DNA of 19,371 nt, from positions 1 to 19,371 of the forward strand of contig JADGIZ010000210.1 in the NCBI GenBank assembly GCA_027604665.1, given 5' to 3'. Positions within the stretch are counted from its first letter, which is position 1; each line of letters opens with the position of its first letter. The translations under genes and the position numbers were made by a program. This DNA comes from Polyrhizophydium stewartii (Eukaryota; Chytridiomycota; Chytridiomycetes; Rhizophydiales). A model generated the notes under the pieces. It made no database searches. It was not told the DNA's origin and saw nothing but the letters and a program-made list of their open reading frames with translations. Below, in pieces: positions 10,801-19,154 of this stretch.

Positions 10801-11052
10801 CAAGGCAATGACGCTGACCATGGACAAGCCTTCGGGCTCGGTGCTCGTACCTCTCAACCAGGCTCAGATCACGCAGTCGTTTGCAATCGCCAACCCAACT
10901 CAGGTATGCTTGTGTGTGCGGCGGTGATCGTCCAGCCAGCATGAGCTGACGGCGGCTTTGTGCAGGCGGCTGTTCGCCTGCGCTACAAGGTCCAGTACTC
11001 GATCAACGGCGCGATCGTCGAGGAGCAAGGCGAGTATGCGCCGGCGCTGTAG
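7824..11052 (+). CDS. GGA: GGA-type clathrin adaptor (VHS-GAT-hinge-GAE)
   Basis: GGAs are monomeric, Arf-dependent adaptors that sort cargo and ubiquitinated proteins from the trans-Golgi to endosomes. Exons: 7824-7917, 8187-8274, 8438-8513, 8571-8675, 8740-8869, 8938-8993, 9053-9109, 9211-9291, 9374-9511, 9575-9756, 9818-9975, 10034-10591, 10659-10903, 10966-11052, giving 684 aa. The VHS domain (about 20-175) carries LLDNCVKNCGYPFHI and KEFLNELVRRFPERP, close to yeast Gga1/2. The GAT domain (about 200-335) has KLEELLRKGTP, ANELMKVMAGY and LLELNDLINTVLQKY. The Gln/Pro-rich hinge (336-574) holds a clathrin-box-like LIDFDDF (356-362), DDLQSLSF and DLLSG. The GAE ear (575-684) has KMYDKNGLQIKLKI, LAFQLAVPKAM and a final RLRYKVQYSINGAIVEEQGE. 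All 13 introns preserve phase. The first intron is unusually long (269 nt). Domain order is complete, so a functional adaptor is expected. Confidence 0.95.
10117..10167 (+). repeat. Short Pro-Gln-Phe repeat in the GGA hinge
   Basis: About 12-nt units built on CAG TTC CCN CAG CC encode three successive PQF-type units (PQFPQPQFPQPQF). They lie in the disordered hinge, and synonymous differences between units suggest an old or selected expansion. Confidence 0.6.
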
Positions 11053-11107
11053 AGCATCATAGGCTCGTCACACAATCTATCCAAACCCTGCCCTTGCCGG
11101 CACGAGC

Positions 11108-11113
11108 TTTATT
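11108..11113 (-). terminator. Poly(A) signal AATAAA, LRR gene (minus strand)
   Basis: TTTATT on the plus strand is AATAAA on the minus strand, 45 nt past the LRR gene stop. It lies in the 106-bp gap between the convergent GGA and LRR stops, so the 3' UTRs of the two genes must abut or overlap. Confidence 0.55.
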
Positions 11114-11158
11114 GCCTGTCGCCATTCGTCCTGGCGAGACCAGCGGATGTTTGAGCCG

Positions 11159-13211
11159 TCACACAATGACCGTCAGCGTGCCAGCCTTTTCCTTGTTGAG
11201 CTCCTCGATGCGCGCCAGAGTTTCTTTGGATACCCTGACGTGCTGCATCACAAAGCGCTTCAGCTTGCTTGTGAGGATCGACTTGAGCAGCACCTGCACT
11301 GTGGCGTCTGTGATTAAGTTGCCGGAGATGTCGAGCTCGTGGAGCGAGTCTGCGTGCTGGTCAGCAGATATGAGTGTGCGCTGCACACACTGACATGCGC
11401 GGCACACACGATTGGTCTCGATGCATTTGGCGATGACGGCCATGGAGGCATCGTCGATGCGCGTGAAGCTGATGTTGAGGTATGAGACAGAAGTGTTCCG
11501 CGAAAGAAACTGCACAATGGACTGGCCTCCCTCGCCGATTCCGTTGTACTGAGCGAACAGCCAAGTGGTGAAGCTTGTCAGCATGTCAGTTTCACTCGTG
11601 CAGGCCACGCAGCACATACCTGCACGCTAAGGCATACAAGAGATGCGCTCTCCTGCATGCACGCTGTCAGTCATGGGCATGTTCCTCTGACGAAATCGGG
11701 CAGGATCACCTTGGCGCCTGCCAATAGCCCGCTTGTTCCGCGGGTGCGAATCTCATTCCACCCGAGGTTGATGTCGTGCAGCGACTCGTTGGCCGCCAGC
11801 GCAGCACCGAGAGCAATCGCGCCAAGGTCGCCAATCTCGTTGTGGCTCAAATCGAGAACTACAAGAGACAGGGTCAGTTGGTTGGGTCGCCAGCAACCCG
11901 AGTGCATGATACAGCCGTTATACCAAGCGCGCACCTTCGAGCGTCGAGTTTTGCTTCAACCCCTCGGCAATCAGCGTCGCTTCCTTGTCTCCGAGCTTGT
12001 TGCCTGGTGTGCGTCTTGGGTGAGCTGCCAGGCACATGTCCAGGAAGTATTGCCACTGTTACCTTTGAGGATGAGCGTCAACAGCGTGCTGTTCTCTGAG
12101 ATCATGTCGGCAATGTCCCGCCCGCTCTCGGACCCTTGCGTGTCAAGAGAACTCAAGTCAGCCTGAGCAGCACCACAGGCCTGCGTTTTGCGCATGCGAC
12201 AGCCCACCGAGGCGGTTGTCGGACAAGTTGAGGTAAGTCAGCGTGCGGTTGGACTTGAGACTGTCGCCAATGAACGCGCCGCCGGCCTCGATGAAGTTGT
12301 TTGACAGATCGAGCCGCACGAGCGTGCTGTTGACCTGCATGAATGGTCAGATCTGCCTACGTCGGCGACAACTAGCCGGCAGATTTACACGCGGACCTCG
12401 AGAACCTTTGCGAGGGCCTGGGCGCCGCGCATGCCGAGCCCATGGTGCGGCATGATGATCTCCTGCTGAGCGACGCGCTCGACGATGAACGAGACGGGTA
12501 CAATCCCAAGTGACTTGCAAGCGTGAATGTACGGATCCTGGGTGTTCTTGCGATTGATGATTTCTTGTGATGGATGAATGTCATCAGCGATTGGCATGGG
12601 TCGGGATCGGCACAAGACGCACCATCGACATCGAGATCAGACTCCCATGCTGGGTCGTCTTCCTCCTCAATCAATAGCACCTGCTCCTCTGCCGACTTTG
12701 CAGCGTCGTTCTTCTCTTCCTTGGATGCCCGCTCGCCCGCCGCGGCGTCCTCTTCTTCGCCGGTCTCGGCGATTGTGTCGGCCATGACCGCCAGGCGTGC
12801 GGCCTCCGCACTGGTCTGGGCTGCCTGCTGAGCTGCGCCTTTCTTGTTGCCACGACGACCGGCAGGACCCTTGGAGGCAGCAGCGGCGCCGCGCTTTCCG
12901 CCCGTCGACCCAGCACCGCCCTTCTTGTTGCCGGCGCCGGCACCAGGTCCAGATCCGAGCACGCCCGCGCCGGCCTGCGCCTTGCCGCCCTTGCGTTTTG
13001 TAGATCCAGCCGGCCCAGCGGCCGCGCCAGCCGAGGCAGCCGACGTTGCAGTCCCCGTTCCCGCGCCGCTGGCGAGCGCGGTCTGCGAGTCCTCGGCCAT
13101 GCCGAGGGCTGCGTCGAGCCGCTTCTCGGCATCGCGGATATTGGTGTGCGAGCTCTCGTCGTCGTCGGCATCGTCGGCGGGCGGCTCAGTCTCCTCTGCA
13201 GACGCCCGCAT
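11159..13211 (-). CDS. LRRC74-like leucine-rich-repeat (RNI-type) protein
   Basis: Exons, in transcript order: 13211-12623, 12563-12397, 12334-12208, 12134-12063, 12003-11935, 11858-11710, 11652-11620, 11548-11410, 11349-11159, giving 511 aa with all phases closed. Residues 1-196 are Ala/Gly/Lys/Glu-rich and look disordered. Next, IHACKSLGIVPVSFIVERV and PHHGLGMRGAQALAKVL (about 209-251) match the start of vertebrate LRRC74 proteins. About eight RNI-type repeats follow, for example LVRLDLSNNFIEAGG, LTYLNLSDNRLG, LLTLILKGNKLGD, LEVLDLSHNEIGD and LHELDISGNLITD. The C-terminus is KETLARIEELNKEKAGT. RNI-type repeats usually form a protein-binding horseshoe; the partner here is unknown. Start chosen at 13211; an in-frame upstream ATG at 13334 would overlap the divergent gene. 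Resemblance to LRRC74 is from memory of the family; orthology is not shown. Confidence 0.86.
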
Positions 13212-13241
13212 GTCAGCTGCGCTATAAGGAGCGGGGGCTCG
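13212..13241. promoter_or_regulatory. 30-bp divergent intergenic space (LRR / synthase-like genes)
   Basis: Only 30 bp separate the two predicted start codons, and they contain GCTATAAGGAG. A shared core promoter this short would leave almost no 5' UTR, so transcription of each gene probably starts within the other, or one start codon is misplaced. The synthase-like gene has further in-frame ATGs soon after 13242. Confidence 0.4.
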
Positions 13242-15259
13242 ATGGCGAAGCGAGCCAGATGCATGCCTGGGATGTTTGCTGGCACGACGCCCGTCATTGC
13301 GTCCATGGCTGCCGGCTGGCGGGATTCGGTCCAAGCGCGCGTTGGCGTCTTGCCCGAGATGCCGTCGTCGTTTGCGTCGGTCGCGCTGCTCGCCTTGGCC
13401 GCTGCTCTGGCCAACGACGCCGAGCCGCGGCTGCTTGCGCCGTACTACGGCCAGTACCTCTCAAGCATCACGCCTCCCGCGGCGGTCGGCGGCGCGCTGG
13501 CGGCAGGCATAGTCGCAGTGCGCTTCATCCTCGGCCGCGACCCGGCCGGCCGAGACCGGGACGCCGGCAGCACCCCGAGCCCGCCATTGGTGCTCTCCTC
13601 GCTGGCATCCGTGCTCATCTCGCTCGCGCCGGCCGCTGCTGCTCTCGCTGCGCCGTGGGCGGGCTCGCTCGGCCCCGCATACGGCCCGGTCGTTGCGGCC
13701 CTGCCCGTGACGCTGGCAACGACCTGCGCCCTTCTCGCTGCCGCACACGTCGCGGGCCTGCTCCCGGCCGTCGTGCTCGCTCGGCTGATGCTGCTGAGCA
13801 CCGGGTTCTCGCAGCGTGCTCTCGCAGCGTCTCTTGCACTCGTCGACCTGGACGCAACACTCGCAATGCGCTGCCTCGGGCTCGACTCGCCGTTCGGCCC
13901 GACGCCGGCCCCGGAGGCGGCCTGCACGGCGGTCCCCGCCCCTCGCGCGTGCTCGATCATGATGGCCGCTGCAGTTCTCGGCGCGCTGTCGGCCCTCGCG
14001 GCCGCACTGCCGTCCTCGGGTGCAGCTTGTTCTCGCAAAAAAGCCTCATGGTCGCTGGCCGTCGTGCTTCTTGTTGTCTGCGGCGCGGCCTTCAACACCC
14101 TCTCGGGGGCACTACCGCAGTGCACCGCATGGCGGCCCGAGGCTCCACAAAGCGTAAGACAGCCGCGCGGTCGGACTCTCGCGATTGTGTCGCCCGCACT
14201 CTCGACAGGCTCTGACTGCGCCTTGGATTGCAGAGCGTACTCGCCGACTTTCACTTGAGGGCGCATGAAGAGTCCGTCACCGGATACGTCGCCGTGGTCG
14301 ACGCGCCGACGGAATACGGCCCGATTCGGCTGATGCGTTGTGACCACTCGATCCTGGGCGGCATCTTTCTCGAGCACGAGGGCGACTCCATCTTTGGCTC
14401 ATTCTACTTTCTCGACTTTGCGCGATACATCAAACGTGCCAAGCCGAGCGCGCCGCGCGCCGCACTGCAGCTGTGAGTTCGTGATTCCTTTGAAGGACTC
14501 CACCGATGGTGTTTTGAGATTGTGGCTGTATTCTGATGGCGATTGCTGTCTCGTGCGGCCTGCCACAGCGGGCTGGGAATTGGCGTCACTGCCAAGACGC
14601 TTGCTCGTGCGGGCATCGCTGTCGACGTCGTCGAGCTCGACCCTGTCGTGTACGAGTATGCGAGATCGTACTTTGATTTGCCCGAGCCCCGCGCAAGGTA
14701 CCTAGGCGACGGCCGCGTCTACATCGACTCGGTTGCCGCCGACCAGTCGTACGATTATGTTCTGCACGACGTGTTCACGGGTGGAGTGGTACCAGGCCCC
14801 ATGTTTTCCATCGAGGCCGTGCAGTCCGTGAAGCGTATTCTCAAGAGCGACGGCGTGCTTGCGATGAACTATGTCGGCCGCATCGAGACCAATGGCACGC
14901 GAGCTGTTATCAAGACGCTGCAGTCGGCGTTTTCTCATATCCAGCTCTTTGTCGAGAGCCTCGAGTACATCGAGTCGGAAACGGCCATGTACAACATGGT
15001 TATTTTTGCAGCCGACTTTGAGATGGAGTTTGCGAAGCCGACGCGCGCGGATCTGGCCGTGGGCGGTGTCTACGTGTCAATGCTGGAAACGTTCCGCGAC
15101 AACCGCGTTCCACTCGAGCGGATCATGACAGATCCCGAGGTGCGCGTGATTACGGACAAGCACAACCCTCTTGCCGGCATGCAGGTTGAATCGGCGCGTA
15201 AGCACTGGGGCGTCATGCGGCAGCTCTTCAAGTCAGAGTTCTGGAGCAATATGTTCTGA
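13242..15259 (+). CDS. Multi-pass membrane protein fused to a spermidine-synthase-like (PABS) domain
   Basis: Exons 13242-14153, 14234-14472, 14569-15259 give 613 aa. Residues about 40-300 hold some six hydrophobic segments (e.g. SFASVALLALAAALA, AAVGGALAAGIVAVRFIL, WSLAVVLLVVCGAAF), suggesting an integral membrane half. Residues about 305-613 form a Rossmann fold of the spermidine synthase/methyltransferase superfamily: GLGIG (385-389) for the nucleotide-like cofactor, acidic VELDP (405-409), LGDGRVYID (429-437), and HDVFTGG (450-456) where the aminopropyltransferase active-site DSSDP normally lies. Only the first Asp of that motif is evident, so true polyamine synthesis is doubtful and another SAM or decarboxy-SAM reaction is possible. 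Similar membrane-PABS fusions are known in bacteria and fungi. Start could be 13242 or a nearby downstream ATG. The function of the membrane half is unknown. Confidence 0.85.
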
Positions 15260-15349
15260 TGTTTCTCTCGACAGCATGCATGGTGCTATGGCATGAATAC
15301 ATTCTTCTGTATGTGCCTTTCCACCTCGCTGTCTCTATCGCCGCTGTCG

Positions 15350-15484
15350 TTACAGTGACTTCAGCTCCAGGATGTCATCAAAGCCGACAATGTCAGGGAC
15401 AATCGTGTCTCGTACATGCTTGCGATACTTGGCAAAGGACACTTTTGAGAGTGTTTTGAACCCGCAGCAAGTGCGTAGGAGTCA
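15350..15484 (-). CDS. Possible terminal exon of an unknown minus-strand small gene
   Basis: On the minus strand this frame ends in TAA at 15352-15350 and encodes a credible-looking C-terminus, KYRKHVRDTIVPDIVG followed by FDDILELKSL. It has no start codon of its own and would need an upstream exon. A short ATG exon read leftward from about 15573, with donor GTTAAG and an acceptor CTCAAAAG near 15441, would make a 42-aa protein in frame. No family is recognised and the opposite strand is also open, so this is a weak call. Confidence 0.2.
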
Positions 15485-15539
15485 TATTTGGCTGCAGCAA
15501 CTATTCAGAGACATCGGTTTCTCGCAGCCCGGGCCTTAA
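15372..15539 (+). CDS. Possible 55-aa small ORF, unknown
   Basis: ATG at 15372 opens 55 codons, beginning MSSKPTMSGTIVSRTC and ending DIGFSQPGP, with TAA at 15537-15539. It lies 112 bp after the synthase-like gene. Codon third positions are less GC-rich than in the neighbouring genes, and it overlaps the minus-strand candidate, so at most one of the two is likely real. No homologue recognised. Confidence 0.15.
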   Translation: MSSKPTMSGTIVSRTCLRYLAKDTFESVLNPQQVRRSHIWLQQLFRDIGFSQPGP

Positions 15540-15668
15540 CGGCTCTGGATGGATAACCAGGCCACCATTGCAACCATTCTCAATCCCTACAACGGCAAAA
15601 AAGCACATCGACGTTCAGACGAGCTTTGCAAGCGGTCACGTCGAGAAGACTGACCCGTGAAATAAGTG

Positions 15669-15674
15669 TTTAAT
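15669..15674 (-). terminator. Poly(A) signal variant ATTAAA, RING gene (minus strand)
   Basis: TTTAAT on the plus strand reads ATTAAA on the minus strand, 23 nt past the RING gene stop at 15698. It is the common variant of AATAAA at a plausible distance. Confidence 0.4.
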
Positions 15675-15697
15675 CTGCAGCGCACAAGCCTGACACC

Positions 15698-17776
15698 CTA
15701 CCAGTCACTCCCACGGTCCGAGTCGTGGTCGTCGGCGTCGTCTGACAGCTCCTGCTGCTCAGGTGTCCCAGCCGACGTCGATTCGCCGTATTCACTTTCG
15801 TTTTCGTCGTCGTCGCTGTCGCTCTCATCGCTCGATATGATCCTGCCACGTGCACGCGTCGCAACGCGGGCCGCAGCACGAGTCGCCGTCCGAGTCGTCG
15901 CGACGCGGGCCGCTGCTCGAGTTGCAGTCCGCGCCATAGTCTGCGTCGCCACGCGATTTCTTGCCTGGGGAGCTGAGCGACGGCCAGCTGAGCGAGTCGA
16001 AGCTGGGCGGGAGTTTTGCGACGACCGCGTGCGTACCATGTCGTCCGAAGCGCTATCAATCACCTCGGCCGCGTCCGAGTCATCCGAGTCGCCAACGACT
16101 CTCCGCGCACGCGGTCGCTTGCGGTTGCGTGCGGATGCGGCACCTGACCGCAGCTCGTCGTCATCGTCATCATCATCATCATCATCATTGTCGTCGTCGT
16201 CGTCATCGCCGTCGTCGTCTGAATCGTCGTCTGAATCAGACTGCTCTTCTAGCATTTCAATGTCGTCGTCGGCAACGACAAAACCTTCGCCGTCGTCGTA
16301 TTCGGAGATGTCGCTGCCACTGCCGCGGCCATACTCCTCCTGATCGTCGGCCGCGTACTCTTGCTCGTCATTTTCGGTGTCGTCTCCGCCACCATCGTCG
16401 TCATGCAAGTCAATGTCGCTGCGGTCAGCGTAGTCACGGCCGCACTGCGCGCAGGCCCCATCGACAATCTCCCAGCCGCAGACGACGCAGCGGATCACTC
16501 CGTCCGCGAGATCGGCCATTCCCTGCGGCGCCCACACGCCCTCCCAGGGGTTTTCGTGCGCGCTGCGATCGACTTTGTTGCGCTCTATGCGCCTGCGCAG
16601 CTCGTCTCGCTCGGCAGCGGGCATGCGGTCGATAACTGTCTCCACCTGGTGCTCCATCACGACGTTGGGGATCGGCGCCGATGTGATCAGCGCGCGGCAC
16701 GTTGGGCACTTGGCCCGATCGTCTTCGGATTGATGGCGCATCCACTCGCGCAGGCAGTGGAAGCAGTACGTGTGCCCTGGCAGACCAATGTCAGCATAGC
16801 AGAGTGGCAGAGTAACTCAGGCTCTCTGCGGATGGCAGCCAAGATCGCTTACCACACTGGATGGCCTGCGGTGCTGCAAACACGTCGAGGCAGATCGGAC
16901 ACGTTGCGGCAGCGCGCAGCTTGTCTTCTGCGATGCGGCAGGGGTCAAAACTTGAGCGATGCTTGCAAGTAGAAGCGGCAAGCGCTCACCGCTGGCAAGC
17001 AGCTCCACGATGCGCTGCTTGTTCAGCTTGTTTTCTTGAACGACAGCGAGAAGCTTTCTCTGCAGCGAGTGCACTGCAGAGCCGCGCCGAGGCCAAAGCC
17101 GCGAATCAGCGGCAAGGATCAGAGTCAGCCAAGACGAGCGAATCGCGCACCTTGCGTGCGCAGGCGGTCGATATAGTAAAACGTCGTTGGGTCCGACGCC
17201 GCCCGCTGGGACTCGACATGGCGCCAGATCTTGTCCAGGCTGGTCGAGTCGTCAAAGAGATGCTGCTTTGGCGGCGGATCTGCGGGGCCGGCGGGCTCGG
17301 GCGACGCCGTGGGCATCCTGATGGGGATCCCCCTCGGCCGTTTGGCCTTTGCGCTGCCCTCAGCGTGGGCGGCGGCCGCCTTGGCTGGTCGGACTGGCGC
17401 TGCTCGGACAGAAAAAAGCCATCAGCGGGCGACACTCGCCCGACGCCGGGGCTCGGCAACATGGCGCACCGGCGGATGCAGCCTGCGCGGGCGGCGCTGG
17501 CTGCTCCTGGTCGCTGTGCTGCGCATCCTGGACTCCGTCGGCCTGCTGCTGGTCGGGCGCCTCTGCAGTCCGGCTCTTCTTGCGCTTGCGCTTGCCCTTG
17601 ACCGTCGGCGTGTCTTGGAGCGCCGGCTCTGGCAGGGGCATCGGCGCAGCCTCGACCGCAGGCGGCTGCGCCTGCGTCGGCGGCGGGGTGTGTGCCTGCA
17701 CGGATAGATACGCCGCTGCAGACGCCGCGTCGTTGGCGGGGTCTGTGCCTCTCGCCTGCTTGCGACGCCTGCCCAT
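15698..17776 (-). CDS. RING-HC finger protein with CHFR-like cysteine cluster and acidic tail (putative E3 ubiquitin ligase)
   Basis: Exons, in transcript order: 17776-17470, 17399-17151, 17073-16990, 16927-16853, 16776-15698, giving 597 aa. The C3HC4 RING is complete: C223, C226, C238, H240, C243, C246, C262, C265, with CPICLDVFAAPQAIQCGHTY reading across an intron. Before it lies a Lys/Arg-rich low-complexity N-terminus and a helical stretch, LQRKLLAVVQENKLNKQRI. After it comes a second cluster, RCVVCGWEIVDGACAQCG (C335, C338, C347, C350), like the C-terminal zinc region of CHFR-type ligases. The last about 240 residues are an Asp/Glu/Ser-rich tract with a poly-Asp run, then Arg/Ala repeats. 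RING-HC proteins pass ubiquitin from E2 to a substrate. No FHA domain is visible, so this is not a full CHFR/Dma1. It is divergent from the Spg1-like gene. Confidence 0.86.
15858..15935 (+). repeat. 39-bp tandem duplication in the RING gene tail
   Basis: Two adjacent 39-bp units (15858-15896 and 15897-15935) differ at only a few positions. On the minus strand each encodes a 13-residue Arg/Ala-rich unit containing TATRAAARVA. The period is a multiple of three, so the frame is kept. Confidence 0.8.
16155..16219 (+). repeat. Trinucleotide tract (TCG/TCA) encoding poly-Asp
   Basis: An uninterrupted run of TCG, TCA and related triplets; on the minus strand it reads as GAT/GAC codons and gives a nearly pure Asp stretch in the RING protein tail. 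Such tracts change length easily by slippage. Confidence 0.85.
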
Positions 17777-17895
17777 CTCGCCGCGGGTCGGCCTGGATGA
17801 ACGCCGGCGGGCCAGATGAGCACCAAAATGCTCGCCGTCAGGAACGCAATCGCGGCGGTGGACGGCGCGGCCTTGGAAGCGAGCCCGCCGGCGCC
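17777..17895. promoter_or_regulatory. 119-bp bidirectional promoter region (RING / Spg1-like genes)
   Basis: This separates the start codons of two divergently transcribed genes and must contain at least part of both promoters. It is GC-rich, with no clear TATA box. The intervening frames on either strand show no family signature. Confidence 0.5.
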
Positions 17896-19154
17896 ATGAC
17901 AAACACCCACCAGCACCACCCGGGCCAGCACCAGCACCAGAGCCAGCAGCAACAGCAGCAGCAGTACCAGCAGCAGCAGGCACAGCAGGCACAGCAGCAT
18001 GTTCCCCAGGCGCCGAGGAAGAACAGGTCCGCCTCGCGCTGCTCCCGGCCCTCGCTGCCGGGCGAGATCCGCCTCGCGCCGCGTGCGATGTCGCCTTGTT
18101 GTCGCTACACATCGCGTCTCGCGTTCGACTGCAGCGTCCCGCAGCTAGCGCAGCCGACTGGGCCTCCGTACACACCACGCTTGAACAGCGACCCGTCAGA
18201 GCCTCCCCCTCCCCACTGCATCTCCAGCCGGGAACACGCTGCCCATCTGACGCCCATCTGCGACTCCACACCCGCGCCGACGCACAAACCACAGCGTCGT
18301 CATCAAAGTCGGGATGGTCGGCGACAGTCAGATCGGCAAGACTAGTCTCATGGTCAAGTATGTCGAGGGCTCCTTCGACGAAGACTATATCCAGACGCTC
18401 GGTGCGGCCTTCTTAACACGAGGGCGGGGCGGAAATGTCTTGGCGCTGACAAGGCACACGGGCAGGCGTCAATTTCATGGAGAAAACCATTGCCATCCGC
18501 AACACCGAGATCACATTCAGCATCTGGGACTTGGGCGGTGCGTGTCGAGCTGCACTCGCAGTCGCCCTTTGCATCCACTTGTTATGGCGAAGCTGACTCA
18601 CGCGGCTTGGAAGCGCAGGCCAGCGCGAGTTCATCAACATGCTGCCGCTCGTCTGCAACGATGCAATTGCAATCCTGTTCATGTTTGATCTTTCGCGGAA
18701 ATCGACGCTCAACAGCGTCAAAGAGTGGTACCGACAAGCACGCGGCTTCAACAAGGTCGGTGAGCTTCTACCACGAGTCGCTGGCGCAAGGTCTGCTGAC
18801 CAGTTGCGGCACTGCAGACCGCAATTCCATTCCTGATTGGCACAAAGTACGACTACTTTGCAGCGTTTCCGCGCGAGGAGCAGGAAGAGCTCACGAAACA
18901 AGTGCGTGCGCAGTTGTTGGACGCTTGGCGCCTGCGAATACTAATGATTTCGAAAACTCGGCGCCTCGGGGCGTGCTGGAAACCCACAGGCGAGGCGGTT
19001 TGCCAAGGCGATGCGCGCGCCTCTGATCTTCTGCTCAACATCGCACTCGATCAATGTCCAGAAGATCTTCAAGATTGTGCTCAGTAAGGCGTTCGACCTG
19101 CGGTGCACCATCCCGCGGATCGAGGAGATCGGAGCACCGATCCTCGAATATTAG
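17896..19154 (+). CDS. SPG1: Spg1/Tem1-type small GTPase of the septation/mitotic exit network
   Basis: Spg1/Tem1 is the Ras-superfamily switch at the spindle pole that starts the septation initiation or mitotic exit network. Exons: 17896-18026, 18295-18401, 18466-18537, 18619-18755, 18818-18901, 18990-19154, giving 231 aa with all phases closed. Seen: P-loop GDSQIGKTS (53-61), [16 protein letters not shown], switch II WDLGGQ (100-105), [20 protein letters not shown], guanine-recognition IGTKYD (156-161), [10 protein letters not shown], and [16 protein letters not shown]. These match Spg1 almost residue for residue, including TKYD in place of NKXD. No C-terminal CaaX or cysteine pair is present; the protein ends APILEY. 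The N-terminus (1-43) is a Gln/His-rich extension on its own exon, followed by a long 268-nt first intron. Start inferred from the only ATG whose frame joins the G domain by a phase-2 splice. Confidence 0.96.
17911..18000 (+). repeat. CAG-rich tract encoding a poly-Gln N-terminus
   Basis: Repeated CAG triplets, interrupted by CAC, TAC and GCA, encode the Gln-rich head of the Spg1-like protein. Interruptions suggest an older, more stable tract. Confidence 0.75.

Larger units (their letters stand above)
15260..15697. other. Gap between convergent genes with ambiguous small ORFs
   Basis: This holds the 3' ends of the synthase-like gene (+) and the RING gene (-). It is large compared with the other gaps and has protein-like short frames on both strands, described separately. 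No RNA gene or mobile element is recognisable. Confidence 0.6.

Noticed and set aside
13445..14377. Long minus-strand open frame (310 codons) opposite the synthase-like gene
   Set aside because: It mirrors the GC-rich first exon of the plus-strand gene, has no family motif, and is a shadow of strong codon bias.
15470..15529. A 60-nt plus-strand intron (GTGCGT...TTTCTCGCAG)
   Set aside because: The signals look good, but splicing leads to a stop three codons later and there is no clear branch site; the small ORF is not otherwise supported.
16361..17601. Plus-strand open frames opposite the RING gene
   Set aside because: The minus strand has a complete C3HC4 RING with phase-consistent exons; the plus frames read across its introns and show no motifs.
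17896..18026. CAG tract as a microsatellite outside any gene
   Set aside because: It is in frame with an ATG and splices in the correct phase to the Spg1 G domain, so it is treated as coding.
17692..18345. Plus-strand 217-codon frame overlapping the start of the Spg1-like gene
   Set aside because: It includes the real first exon (from 17896) but runs through the first intron and out of frame with the G domain.
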